DNA of 64,000 nt. Origin: CAVZBW01 sp963773635 (lineage in GTDB: Bacteria; Actinomycetota; Acidimicrobiia; Acidimicrobiales; RAAP-2). Of the stretch, positions 19,126 to 27,323 are shown in pieces. How positions within the stretch are numbered: position 1 is the first letter of the stretch; each line of letters begins with the position of its first letter. Below the pieces are notes generated by a model, which did no database searches, had not been told where the DNA came from, and saw only the letters and a list, made by a program, of their open reading frames with translations. The translations under genes and the position numbers were made by a program. The stretch lies in the NCBI GenBank assembly GCA_963773635.1, contig CAVZBW010000002.1:434001-498000 (forward strand). Reading direction: 5' to 3'.

Positions 19126-19401
19126 TCAGGCTCCGGGGAGCCGCTGGTCCCGAAGCGGTGGATCCAGCTCGCAGGAACGCAGCTCCACGAGGGCGAGATG
19201 CACCGCGCTGCTCGCTGCCTCCAGGTAGACCGGGCTGCCACCGACACTGTCCCGTGCCCCTCTCAGGAGGAGGTCCAGCTCCTCAGCCGCCTGGCCCAGC
19301 AGGACGGTCACCCGGCCGAGAGCGTCCCGGTCTCGGGCGAACCCCATCAGACCCGGCTCGTCGAAGCCCATTCCCCACGTGGTCTCCTCGGTGAACTGCA
19401 T
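19126..19401 (-). CDS. Small protein of unknown function upstream of ppsA
   Basis: 91 residues, not recognised. It starts MQFTEETTWGMGFDEPGLMG and ends with a Leu-rich helical part (TVLLGQAAEELDLLLRG, VHLALVELRSCEL). It is soluble, with no obvious cofactor motif. The stop is 24 nt before the ppsA GTG, so it is the first gene of the ppsA-ABC run. The ATG at 19401 is exactly 36 nt from a DosR-like box. The first 24 codons recur at 55281 fused to a ppsA fragment, showing the same gene order in the ancestral duplicated unit. Confidence 0.65.
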   Translation of the reverse strand: MQFTEETTWGMGFDEPGLMGFARDRDALGRVTVLLGQAAEELDLLLRGARDSVGGSPVYLEAASSAVHLALVELRSCELDPPLRDQRLPGA

Positions 19402-19436
19402 GCTTCGAGCTTGGGCCCACCGCCCCACGGAGGGCA

Positions 19437-19450
19437 GAGCCAAAGGTCCC
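19437..19450. promoter_or_regulatory. DosR-like box of the ppsA operon
   Basis: GAGCC-AAAG-GTCCC has a perfect right arm and two mismatches on the left. It is 36 nt from the ATG at 19401. It sits within a 16-bp palindrome CCAAAGGTCCCTTTGG (19440-19455), which is also present in the decayed copy at 55322. Confidence 0.55.
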
Positions 19451-19469
19451 TTTGGAGCCGCCTGCCTGA

Positions 19470-19726
19470 TCAGACCTCGCCCGGAGGCGTGGGATAGGCG
19501 AGCTGCAGCTTGCGGGCCTCCTCCCACAGCCCGTCCCTGGCGTCGGGCCGCGCCGTCTCCTCGATCAGGAGTCGAACCTGGGCCTCTTGGCTCCGTCCGA
19601 AGATCTCGGCGCAGCCGTTCTCCGTGACCACCATGGAGTGCTGGAACGAGGTGGCGGGCGTCGACAGCGCGGGCACGATCGTCGAGCTCTGTGACTTGTG
19701 GTGCCACGAACACAGGGCGATGATCG
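19470..19726 (-). pseudogene. C-terminal remnant of acetyl-CoA hydrolase/CoA-transferase (second copy)
   Basis: The last ~85 codons match the intact gene at 55351-56604 closely (STPATSFQHSMVVTENGCAE, FGRSQ, VRLLIEETARPDARD, LQLAYPT). Similarity stops abruptly at about 19726, within the codons for HSIIAL. No start or upstream domain remains. This is a truncation at the border of the duplicated block. No ribosome site or box is present, so it is probably not translated. Confidence 0.8.
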
Positions 19727-19835
19727 GGTGTCGCGACGCAGCGCCACGACGCGATGGGGCATCGGCGTCATCGTCGGGGGCGCCGTGGCCACGGCCGGTA
19801 TCGAGCTGGTCGGAGACCCGATCAACCCCGCGCCT

Positions 19836-20303
19836 TCAGGCCACATCGTTGCCGTAGAGGTCCAGCAGGCGCATCCGGGCCGCCTGCAACCGTTCGAGCA
19901 GCACTCCCGACACCCGTTGCAAGAGGGCATACCCAAGCGCTGGGTCGGCGTCCGCCTTGGACCGCAGGCAGGCCGCGTCAACGGCGACCGCCCCGACGGC
20001 GTCGATCGCCCGAGCGTCGAAGTGCCAGCGGTACGGAGGGATGAGCCAGCTCCACCCGACCGCCGCCCCGGGGCCCACCGTTTCGACGATGATCGGGCCC
20101 CGCCCGGGCGCATGCACCTCGATGGCCACCCGACCGCGACGGACCAGGTACAAGGTCTCGGCCGCATGGCCCTCGGTCAGGAGCCGAGAACCGGGACCGA
20201 AGGCCACGTTCCTCGCACAGCCGGCGACCTGAGCCACCGCGCCGCCGGGAAGCCCGGCGAGCAGGGGGTGCTGCGAGACGAGCTCGGCGATCTCCGTCGT
20301 CAT
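19836..20303 (-). CDS. Cyclic-nucleotide-binding-domain protein without DNA-binding domain
   Basis: 155 residues with a single Crp-type cyclic nucleotide binding fold: LVSQHPLLAGLPGGAVAQVAG, LLTEGHAAETLYLVRRGRV, VETVGPGAAVGWSWLIPP, then a C-helix (LLQRVSGVLLERLQAARMRLLDLYGN). The usual helix-turn-helix is absent and the chain ends after the C-helix. The ATG overlaps the stop of the 4Fe-4S gene (ATGA). Such CNB-only proteins accompany group 3b [NiFe]-hydrogenase operons in actinobacteria, so it is probably a sensor or assembly partner of that enzyme (inferred). The hydrogenase genes expected downstream are missing. Confidence 0.75.
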   Translation of the reverse strand: MTTEIAELVSQHPLLAGLPGGAVAQVAGCARNVAFGPGSRLLTEGHAAETLYLVRRGRVAIEVHAPGRGPIIVETVGPGAAVGWSWLIPPYRWHFDARAIDAVGAVAVDAACLRSKADADPALGYALLQRVSGVLLERLQAARMRLLDLYGNDVA

Positions 20304-21061
20304 GACCGCCTCCCGGTGAGGTCCGACGCCTGGGCCCCGTCGCTCTCGCGAATGGCGGCCGCCTCCTCGGTGATGTCGATGCCCACGGGACACCAGGCAA
20401 TGCAACGACCGCACCCGATGCAGCCTGACGTATCGAGCTGGTCCAACCAGGTCGAGAGCTTGTGTGTCAACCATTGGCGGTACCACGACGAGGTAGTGGC
20501 TCGCACGGGTCCGCCGCCCATGTGCGAATGTTCGAGGTCGAAGCAAGAGGCCCACACCCGCTCTCGCCGGATTGCGCCGGCCAGGTCGGTGGTGTCGCGG
20601 ACGTCGCTACAAAAGCAAGTCGGGCATACCAGGGGGCAGTTGCCACAGGCCAGGCAGCGCTCCGCAACCTCGGCCCATCGCGGATGCTCGAGGTTGCGCG
20701 CCAGCAGAGCTGCCAGGCCTTCGGTCTCCAGGCGACGACCCATGCGGGCTTCTGCACCCGCCAACACCTGGTGGCGCCCATCGAGGTCGGCCTGTTGGGC
20801 CGTCCTGGTCGCCAAGCGCGACAACACATCGCCCCAGCGCTCCGTACCGACTCGGACCACGAAACGATGTCCGTCGCCGTCGTCGAGCTCCGTCAGGGCC
20901 AGATCGAACCCGGTGTCGGCCGCCGGGCCGGTGCCCATCGAGGTGCAGAAGCAGGTGCCCGAGGGGCTGCCGCACTCGGCGACCACCACGAAAGCATCAC
21001 TTCGCCGAGCGACGTACCGCAGCTCCACGGTGTCGATCACCCCGATTTCACCGATCCGCAC
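20300..21061 (-). CDS. 4Fe-4S hydrogenase-beta-type subunit with internal deletion (second copy)
   Basis: 253 residues against about 340-370 for the family. It begins VRIGEIGVIDTVEL, like the gene at 1-119, then jumps to SDAFVVVAECGSPSGTCFC, so roughly the first 80-100 residues of the normal protein are lost in frame. The two ferredoxin motifs are intact: CLACGNCPLVCPTCFC and CIGCGRCIAWCPVG. It would carry electrons between a flavin subunit and the hydrogenase small subunit, but no partner is nearby except the CNB protein. The GTG start at 21061 is 36 nt from a perfect box, and an ACTGT precedes it, as at 119. Confidence 0.7.
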   Translation of the reverse strand: MRIGEIGVIDTVELRYVARRSDAFVVVAECGSPSGTCFCTSMGTGPAADTGFDLALTELDDGDGHRFVVRVGTERWGDVLSRLATRTAQQADLDGRHQVLAGAEARMGRRLETEGLAALLARNLEHPRWAEVAERCLACGNCPLVCPTCFCSDVRDTTDLAGAIRRERVWASCFDLEHSHMGGGPVRATTSSWYRQWLTHKLSTWLDQLDTSGCIGCGRCIAWCPVGIDITEEAAAIRESDGAQASDLTGRRS

Positions 21062-21096
21062 GGCAACAGTCTGGACCCCGAAACGCGACAGGGGAA

Positions 21097-21110
21097 GGGA
21101 CAGAAGTCCC
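21097..21110. promoter_or_regulatory. DosR-like box, perfect palindrome (second copy of site at 155)
   Basis: GGGAC-AGAA-GTCCC is a perfect inverted repeat lying 36 nt from the GTG at 21061. Spacer bases differ from the site at 155 while the arms are kept, which argues for selection on the arms. Confidence 0.78.
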
Positions 21111-21179
21111 TGGCCAGCTTGCACGAGAGCGCCCCTCGAGGGTTGTCGTCCGATCCCCCACCGATCAGGTACGTGGCTC

Positions 21180-21378
21180 GCGTGCGATAGCCCTCCAGGA
21201 TCTCGACGGTCGTGGTCTTCCCGGCCCCGTTTGGACCGAGTAGCGAGAAGATCTCCCCACGACGGATCTCGAGGTCGATGCCGTCCACGGCGGGCACACC
21301 GGAGTACACCTCGGTCAGCCCGCGCACCTCCACGGCGATTGGCGATGAACCGTCGACTGGCGCGGACGGCTTCCCCAT
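21180..21378 (-). pseudogene. N-terminal remnant of ABC ATPase (second copy)
   Basis: About 66 codons match the start of the ATPase at 977-1948: IAVEVRGLTEVYSGVPAVDG, EIFSLLGPNGAGKTTTVE, ILEGYR. Homology ends just after Walker A and the frame runs on into unrelated residues to a stop at 21037. The signature, Walker B and permease are lost. Its ATG (21378 or 21387) still faces the box at 21416. Confidence 0.85.
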
Positions 21379-21415
21379 AGACGACATGCTGGCAACGCCT
21401 GACGGTCCTGAGGTA

Positions 21416-21429
21416 GGGCCAAAAGGCCC
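21416..21429. promoter_or_regulatory. DosR-like box of the decayed ABC/synthetase pair
   Basis: GGGCC-AAAA-GGCCC is a perfect inverted repeat 38 nt from both the ABC remnant start (21378) and the synthetase remnant start (21467). The intact pair at 1986-2026 has two boxes; here only one remains. Confidence 0.65.
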
Positions 21430-21466
21430 TTGGGAAGGACCGCCAGAGGCTGGCACTGTTGTTCGG

Positions 21467-22597
21467 ATGGAGCCCGAACACCCGGACCCCGAAGCATCGA
21501 GGAGTGCTCGAGCGTCGGGTGCCCGAGAAGGGGATGACGCAGCCCTGGTCCTCGAGTTGGTGCGCGGGCTCATGGCCGAGGTGCATCCGGAGGCGGCCCA
21601 GGTCGTGGTGACGCTCGACCGTAGCTTCGATGACCTCGGCATCGGTAGCCTCGAGCTGGTCGAGCTCCTGCAACGGGTCGAAGACTCCTTCTCCGTGGCC
21701 ATGCCCTCCGAGCTCCTTTCGAGCGCCGAGACGCCGCGGGACCTCCTACAAGCGGCCCGGCGGTCGAAGCGAACCCCTCTTTCTCGGCTCCCTGCGACCC
21801 CCCCCGCAGGAACCCATGGGGGCGACGGCCGTACCCCTCGCAGCCACCACCCTGATCGACTGCCTCGAGTGGCACGCCGGGAGGACGCCCGAACGACTCC
21901 ACGTACGCCGCTACGGTCGGATCCTCGACAACGCCGGGGTGTCGCTCCTGGTCACCGTCCCCGAAGCCGCCTCGCTCGGCCGGATCTGCGCGCCGACGTG
22001 AGCTCGCTGCGCGAGGTGGTGGTGCCCGACTCCCTGACCTCGGCCTGGTCCGGCTCGCGCTCCGAGGTCGCCCTCCCGCGGCTTCGCAGCTCCGACGCGG
22101 CGTTGTTGCAGTACACCTCGGGCAGCACCGGACAACCCAAAGGCGTCGTCCTCACCCACGACAACTTGCTCGCCAACATCCGGGCCTGGGCCAGGCCGGG
22201 GCGGCGTCGGGGGCGGACGTGTTCGTGAGCTGGCTTCCCCTGTACCACGACATGGGTCTCATCGGGTCGTGGTTGAGCAGCATCTATTTCGGCTTTCCCC
22301 TCGTGCTCATGGCTCCCCAGACCTTCCTGGCACGCCCCTCCCGGTGGCTGCGGGCCATCCACACCCACCGAGGCACGATCTCGGTGGCACCCAACTTCGC
22401 GTACGAGCTATGCCTGACCAGGATCGAAGACTCCGAGCTCGGAGATCTCGACCTCGGCTCGTGGCGCCTGGCGCTCAATGGCGCCGAACCCATCAATCCG
22501 GTCACGGTCGAGCGGTTCGCGGACCGCTTCGCTCGCTACGGCCTCCGCCGAGAATCGATCGCGCCCGTCTACGGGCCGCGAGGAAGGGTGACCCGAG
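21467..22597 (+). pseudogene. Decayed second copy of the ACP-FAAL-PlsC gene
   Basis: The acyl carrier domain is intact (DDLGIGSLELVELLQRVED), then a frameshift occurs near 21780. About 70 codons of the adenylation domain are deleted between RLHVR and RILDNAGVSLL. A second shift follows near 22000 and a third near 22195, before FVSWLPLYHDMGLIGSWLSS. The copy stops at VYGP, where it fuses to the leader of the zinc-ribbon paralogue. The hinge, the rest of the ligase and the whole PlsC domain are gone. Several independent lesions in one gene show real decay rather than a sequencing error. Confidence 0.9.
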
Positions 22598-22762
22598 ATG
22601 AAATGCCCCAATTGCAACGCTGACGACCCGACTCCCCTGCCGTCGGACGACAACACGACGACCTGTCCGCGCTGCGGCCACCGGTTCCCCATCACTGAGG
22701 AGAGTGACACATCCAAACCTTCGCCCCTGGCGATGCTCCACCGCGATCCTAAGCATGCGTGA
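22598..22762 (+). CDS. Small zinc-ribbon protein (second copy)
   Basis: 54 residues, a paralogue of the protein at 9504-9659: CPNCNADDPTPLPSDDNTTT, then CPRCGHRFPITEE. All four cysteines are kept, and so is a purine-rich GGAAGGG leader. The C-terminal tail differs. Its stop overlaps the GTG of the next gene. It is the last recognisable piece of this duplicated block, but it no longer has nadA downstream; whether it is still expressed is unclear because its promoter would have to come from the decayed synthetase. Confidence 0.7.
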   Translation: MKCPNCNADDPTPLPSDDNTTTCPRCGHRFPITEESDTSKPSPLAMLHRDPKHA

Positions 22763-23373
22763 ACATGGAAGTCCGGATGGCGCCCGCGCCGCTCAGAGAG
22801 CTCGGTCCTTTGGCTCGCGTCGTCTCGTGGGTCGTCGGCCACTCCACTATTGGCGAACGACCGCACGTCTTCACCACGCTGGGCCGCCACCGGCGCCTCT
22901 TTCGGTCCTGGCTCCCCTTCGCCGGGACCATGCTGCTGCGGACCCAGCTGCCCCGCGCTGACGTGGAGCTCGTTGTGCTGCGGACGGCCTGCAACTGCTC
23001 TTCGCAGTACGAGTGGGTACAGCACGCGCCCCTCGCCCGCAAGGCGGGTCTTCGCGCCACCGCCATCGCCGGTGTTCCGGACTGGCCCCAGCAAGAAGAT
23101 TTGACCGCTCGGCAGCGCCTGTTGCTCGCCGCCACCGATGAGCTGCATGCACGCAAGATTGTTACCCATGCCACTTGGCGACAGCTCATGCCCGGATTCG
23201 ACGAACGTGAGGTCATCGAGCTCTGCATGCTCGTTGGCCACTACGAGATGCTGGCGATGACCCTCAATAGCCTCGGCGTGGAGCCAGAGCGATCCGCCCT
23301 CGCCGCTCTGGACGGGAGCGCACGACAGACAGCGGCCGTCCTTCAGGCAGCCGCTGACACCGCGGCGTCGTGA
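22759..23373 (+). CDS. Carboxymuconolactone decarboxylase/AhpD-like protein
   Basis: 204 residues of the all-helical CMD family: PHVFTTLGRHRRLFRSWLPF, TQLPRADVELVVLRTACNCS, SQYEWVQHAPLARKAGL, LLLAATDELHARKIVTHATW and EREVIELCMLVGHYEMLAMT. The active helix has CNCSSQYEWVQH, so only one side of an AhpD-type CxxC is present in the usual place; a peroxidase role is uncertain and a lactone decarboxylase or hydratase-like role is possible. The GTG at 22759 overlaps the zinc-ribbon stop; ATG 22765 is an alternative start. It marks the left border of the lipid island. Confidence 0.75.
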   Translation: MNMEVRMAPAPLRELGPLARVVSWVVGHSTIGERPHVFTTLGRHRRLFRSWLPFAGTMLLRTQLPRADVELVVLRTACNCSSQYEWVQHAPLARKAGLRATAIAGVPDWPQQEDLTARQRLLLAATDELHARKIVTHATWRQLMPGFDEREVIELCMLVGHYEMLAMTLNSLGVEPERSALAALDGSARQTAAVLQAAADTAAS

Positions 23374-23383
23374 GGGGGTCGAG

Positions 23384-23497
23384 ATGTATTCCCGGCGCAA
23401 CATCAACCACAACATGAGCCAATTGTCCTTCAGCCTGCCCTCGGGCGTGGTGAGACGATTGGCGGCAGACCCGAGTGAGGGAGGTGCCCAATTATGA
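23384..23497 (+). CDS. Short ORF, possible remnant of an N-terminus
   Basis: 37 codons (MYSRRNINHNMSQLSFSLPS then GVVRRLAADPSEGG) with high-GC third positions, following the CMD gene by 10 nt. The sequence turns abruptly into the convergent acyl-CoA dehydrogenase at its stop. I do not recognise it; it may be the start of a gene cut by a rearrangement. Confidence 0.25.
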   Translation: MYSRRNINHNMSQLSFSLPSGVVRRLAADPSEGGAQL

Positions 23498-23535
23498 GCG
23501 AGGTCTCCGAAAAGCAGGCCCGCCAATCGTTTGGT

Positions 23536-25195
23536 TCAAGTTCGCCTGCGCCCGTAGATGGCATCGGCGACCGCTTCCAGATCGACCAGCAGCCCGCCCT
23601 GCGCACGGTGGATCGAGACCAGGTCGAGGCGCTGTTCGAGGTCGCCGACATCGCCGCCGTCGGATCCGACCACTAAGCGGACGGCCTCGCAGGCCACGGC
23701 CAGCGCGGTGCTGCGGGCGTTCACACGGCTGGCGGTAGCCAGCGCACCGGGACGCAGGCGCCGCTCCGCCTTCGGGTGCAGGTCTTTGGCCGCCGCCCGC
23801 TGCGCCCGGCGGGCGAGCGCTGCCGACCCCTCCACTTGAGCGATCAGGGCGCCCAGGCGCATCAGGACGTGCTGGTGGCGGGTGAGCCTCCCGACGCGGC
23901 AGGTCTCGAGCAGCTCCGCCAGCGCGTGGTGCGCGAGCGCTGCGGCGTCGGCGCCGACGTCTGCATTCTCGGCGTGCAGCGTTTCGAGCTCGCGCCCGCG
24001 TGCGTGGTAATAGTCGCCGCTGCTCTTTAGGTGCTCCTGCCAGCGGCCCGCGCGCGATCGTGATCTCCATGATCTCCGAGGTGCCCTCGTAGATCCTGGT
24101 GATGCGGACGTCGCGCTTGATCTTTTCGACCATGTAGTCGCGGGTGTAGCCGTAGCCGCCGTGAGCCTGGATCGCCGCGTCGGCGGCGGCGTCGCCGGCC
24201 TCGGTAGCCAGGTACTTGGCAACTGCACCCTCGACATTCAGCGGCCCCGCGCCCGCGTCCAGCCGCTCGGCCGTCTCCTCGATTACGGCCCGGGCGGCCT
24301 CGAGCGCCACCGCGTGCGGGACGATTAGCTTGTGCGTGTAGCCCTCTTTCTCGCTCAACGGGCTGCCGGCCTGGACGCGCTTTTTCGAATATGCGATCGC
24401 GCGGTCGAGCCCCGAATAGCCTGCCCCGAGACCGAACGCGGCGACCATCAACCTCGTGTAGCCAAACACCTGCTCGGCCTGGACCAGGCCTTGGCCTTCG
24501 ACCCCTCCGACCAGCCGGTCGGCGTGGACGTAGACCTTGTCGAGGAACAGCGCGGCGGTGTTGCTGAGTCGGATTCCGTGCTTGTCTTCGTGCTTACCGT
24601 GAGTGAAGCCCTCGGCGCCGGCCTCGACGACGAACCAGCTGGGGCCGCCGGGAGCCACCGCCAGGATCGTGTAGAGGTCGGCGACGCCTCCGTTTGAGAT
24701 CCACTGCTTGGCGCCGCTGATCCGGTACCCGGTTACCGAGCCGTTCTCGCTCACGGGTTCGGCGGTCGTCTTCAACGCCCCAAGATCGCTACCGGCCTCA
24801 GGCTCGGTCGCGCCATAGGCGAACAGTACGCCCTCCTTGGCGATCTTCGTCATGTACTCGCGCTTCTGGTCGTCGGTACCTCCGACCCTGATCGGATCGC
24901 TTCCAAGGAAGGTCGCGAGCTCAGACGTGGCGAGACCGAGGTCGACCCCGGCCATCCGCTCGCAAATGCGGTAGACGTCGAACGCCCCGCCACCCATCCC
25001 CCCATATTCGAACGGAACGAAGAACAGCTGAATGCCGAGCTCGTCCGCCGACGACATTCGCCGCACGAGCTGCTCCGGAAACTCGTCTCGCTCGTCGAGA
25101 TCAATCAGCAGCGAGTCGGGTAGCTCCCGCGAAGCGAACTCGTCGATCGACCGGAGCGCCACCTTGAGCGTCTCGGGGCTCAGCTCATTCGCCAT
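23536..25195 (-). pseudogene. Acyl-CoA dehydrogenase, frameshifted near 24045
   Basis: Joined length is about 550 residues. Marks of the family: YGATEPEAGSDLGALKTTAE (FAD/substrate loop), AKQWISNGGVADLYTILAV, RLMVAAFGLGAGYSGLDRA, IQAHGGYGYTRDY and ITRIYEGTSEIMEITIARG (catalytic region). After IARG an extra base in a CGCGGG run near 24045 shifts frame; the next frame continues WQEHLKSSGDYYHARGREL through a helical C-terminal extension ending ADAIYGRRRT. The ATG at 25195 has AGGAGCG upstream. It oxidises acyl-CoA and should pass electrons to the divergent EtfBA. One indel only, so a sequencing error is a real possibility. Confidence 0.8.
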
Positions 25196-25617
25196 TCGCT
25201 CCTCCTTCACTGCGTCTTTCGGCGAGTGCTGATCGTCAAGGGGCACAAGCGTCTTTTAACGGGGCGCTTCCCTTTGCCTTATTATGCTTCCCTTTTTACC
25301 TAATTGTGCTTCCCGCTTTCCGCAATTTCAGATGTCTGGACATCGAGGGTCAAGCGACGGCCTCTGAGTAGTGGACCGCCACCCGGTAGCTGACGGGAAG
25401 GTCGGTTCCGGGGAAGGTGGCCCGTTCGGCAGCAGGTCCCGGACGTCATGGGGTTCGGGTAATGACCGATGAGACGCTCGAGGAGCCACTCCTCGGCGGG
25501 GTCAGAGGAGATCCGCGAAGACTACGGACATCGATTTATATGGCTTATTCGTGGCGAAGCCGGGCGCGCTAGGCTGCCAATTCAAGAGCGGCAAAACGCG
25601 GACTGGACGAGACCAGC
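25196..25617. promoter_or_regulatory. Divergent promoter region between acyl-CoA dehydrogenase and etfBA
   Basis: This 422-bp gap is AT-richer than its surroundings. It holds three copies of GCTTCCC (25266, 25286, 25308), spaced 20 and 22 nt, i.e. about two helical turns. It also holds a palindrome GATGTC-TG-GACATC at 25331-25344. I see no gene and no DosR-like box. A TetR- or GntR-type operator for a beta-oxidation regulator is one possible reading. Confidence 0.45.
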
Positions 25618-26388
25618 ATGAACATCGCAGTCGCGGTGCGGCTGATGCCGAACGTGGGCGACGAGCTCGAAGTGGATACGAGCGGCACGGACATCGATCG
25701 CGAGCTCGTCGAAATGGTGCTCAACGACTTCGACGACCAGGCGCTGGAGGAGGCGGTGCTGTTCAAGGAGGCCACCGGCGCCACCGTGACGGCCGTGGGG
25801 TTGCGGACTGAGGGGATCGAGCAGGCGCTCCAGACGGCATACGCACGGGGGGCCGACAAGCTGGTGGTAGCCGACGCCGGAGAGCTCGAACCGTACGACT
25901 CGGCATCCGCGGCGGCGGCATTCGCCGAGGCTTTCCGCCGGCTGGAGCCTGACCTAGTGCTGGTGGGCGTTCAGACGCCGTGCGACGTCATGGGCCAGAC
26001 CGCGCCGCGGCTGGGCAGCGCCTTGGGCTGGCCACAGGCGAGCGTCGTGGTGAAGGTCGAGGCGGTGGACGGGGCGGTGCGCGTCGTCCAGGAGTATGCC
26101 GGTGGACGCCTGGCGATCCTGGAGCTCAAGCTGCCGGCCGTGATCGGCGTGCAGTCGGCCAGCTCGCCGCCGCGCTACGTATCGATGGGCCGGCTGCGTC
26201 AGGCGATGAGCGAGGCGAGCCCCGAGACTATGAGCGTCAGCGTCGAGCGTTCGCCGGAATCGCCCGAGCTCGTCTCGATCTCCCGACCCGAGGCCCACAC
26301 CCATGCCACGATGCTGGAAGGCGACGCCGGGGAGACGGCGACGAAGATCCTGGAGCTGCTGCGCGAGCGGGGAGCTCTGATCGGGTGA
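25618..26388 (+). CDS. etfB: Electron transfer flavoprotein beta subunit
   Basis: 256 residues: MNIAVAVRLMPNVGDELEV at the start, VLNDFDDQALEEAVLFKEAT, DLVLVGVQTPCDVMGQTAPR, LGWPQASVVVKVEAVDG and PAVIGVQSASSPPRYVSM. It binds AMP and, with EtfA, takes electrons from acyl-CoA dehydrogenases as FADH2. The stop overlaps the etfA start. The acyl-CoA dehydrogenase is divergent and the membrane EtfD-like reductase is convergent, so the locus holds the complete route from acyl-CoA to the quinone pool. Confidence 0.9.
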   Translation: MNIAVAVRLMPNVGDELEVDTSGTDIDRELVEMVLNDFDDQALEEAVLFKEATGATVTAVGLRTEGIEQALQTAYARGADKLVVADAGELEPYDSASAAAAFAEAFRRLEPDLVLVGVQTPCDVMGQTAPRLGSALGWPQASVVVKVEAVDGAVRVVQEYAGGRLAILELKLPAVIGVQSASSPPRYVSMGRLRQAMSEASPETMSVSVERSPESPELVSISRPEAHTHATMLEGDAGETATKILELLRERGALIG

Positions 26389-27323
26389 TGCGCGAAGTAC
26401 TCGTCTACATCGATCCCTCGATCAACGACCGCCTGGTGGGATTCGCGCGTTCGCTGGCCGACGCTGCAGGGGGGGACCTCGTCGCCCTCGTAGCAGGCAA
26501 CGAGTCGGTCGAGGCCGGGCGCCTTCCGGGCGCCGACGTGGTGCTCGAGGTCTCGGACCCGGCGCTGTCTCCCTATCTTCCTGAAGCCCATGAGGCTGTG
26601 CTGGCCGCGGCCATCGAGGCTAAAGCTCCGGACCTCGTCCTGCTCGAGAACACGACTGCAGGATATGACCTCGGGGCCTCGGCGGCTGCCAAAGCTGGGC
26701 TTCCCTTCATCGGCTACTGCTTCGGGGCAACGGTGCAAGGTGGCCAGGTCGAGGCGACGAGCGGGATCTATGGCGGGCAGCTCCACGCCACCCTGCGCGC
26801 GCCGCTGCCGGTGGTGCTGGCGGTCAACTCCACGGCGCTGCCCGACGAGCCGCACCGGGCCGGCCGCGGGGACAGGGAACGGCTCGACCTGCCGCCGGGC
26901 CTGGACAACCTTAGGACGACGTTCGTCGAGGACGTGGCGCTGAGCGACGAGGGCGTTGATCTGACGAAGGCGGAGCGAATCGTCTGCGTGGGGCGCGGGA
27001 TCGGCAGTTCCGAGAACATCCCGGTGGCCGAAGAGCTCGCCGTGGCGCTGCGCGCCGAGCTGGGGGCGTCGCGGCCGGTGATCGATTCTGGATGGCTCCC
27101 GAGAGCGCGCCAGATCGGGAAGTCCGGAGCCCACGTGCAGCCCAAGCTCTACCTCAGCCTGGGCGTCTCGGGTGCGCCTGAGCACGTCGAAGGGATGCAG
27201 GGAGCGGAGCTGATCGTGGCAGTCAATAGCGATCCCGGCGCCGCGATCTTCAACGTCGCCCACTACGGCGTCGTCGCGGATCTGTTCGAGGTTGTCGACG
27301 AGCTCACGAATCAGCTGGGCTAG
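26388..27323 (+). CDS. etfA: Electron transfer flavoprotein alpha subunit
   Basis: 311 residues. The N-terminal half is an adenine-nucleotide-hydrolase fold. The C-terminal FAD domain has VCVGRGIGSSENIPVAEELA, ASRPVIDSGWLPRARQIGKS, YLSLGVSGAPEHVEGMQG and VNSDPGAAIFNVAHYGVVAD, the conserved flavin-binding loop. The ATG at 26388 shares a base with the etfB stop; GTG 26385 is an alternative. The last 20 bases overlap the convergent etfD-like gene. Confidence 0.9.
   Translation: MREVLVYIDPSINDRLVGFARSLADAAGGDLVALVAGNESVEAGRLPGADVVLEVSDPALSPYLPEAHEAVLAAAIEAKAPDLVLLENTTAGYDLGASAAAKAGLPFIGYCFGATVQGGQVEATSGIYGGQLHATLRAPLPVVLAVNSTALPDEPHRAGRGDRERLDLPPGLDNLRTTFVEDVALSDEGVDLTKAERIVCVGRGIGSSENIPVAEELAVALRAELGASRPVIDSGWLPRARQIGKSGAHVQPKLYLSLGVSGAPEHVEGMQGAELIVAVNSDPGAAIFNVAHYGVVADLFEVVDELTNQLG

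Noticed and set aside
23494..23676. 60-codon plus-strand frame at the 3' end of the acyl-CoA dehydrogenase
   Set aside because: Antisense to the dehydrogenase C-terminus; no ribosome site and no independent similarity.
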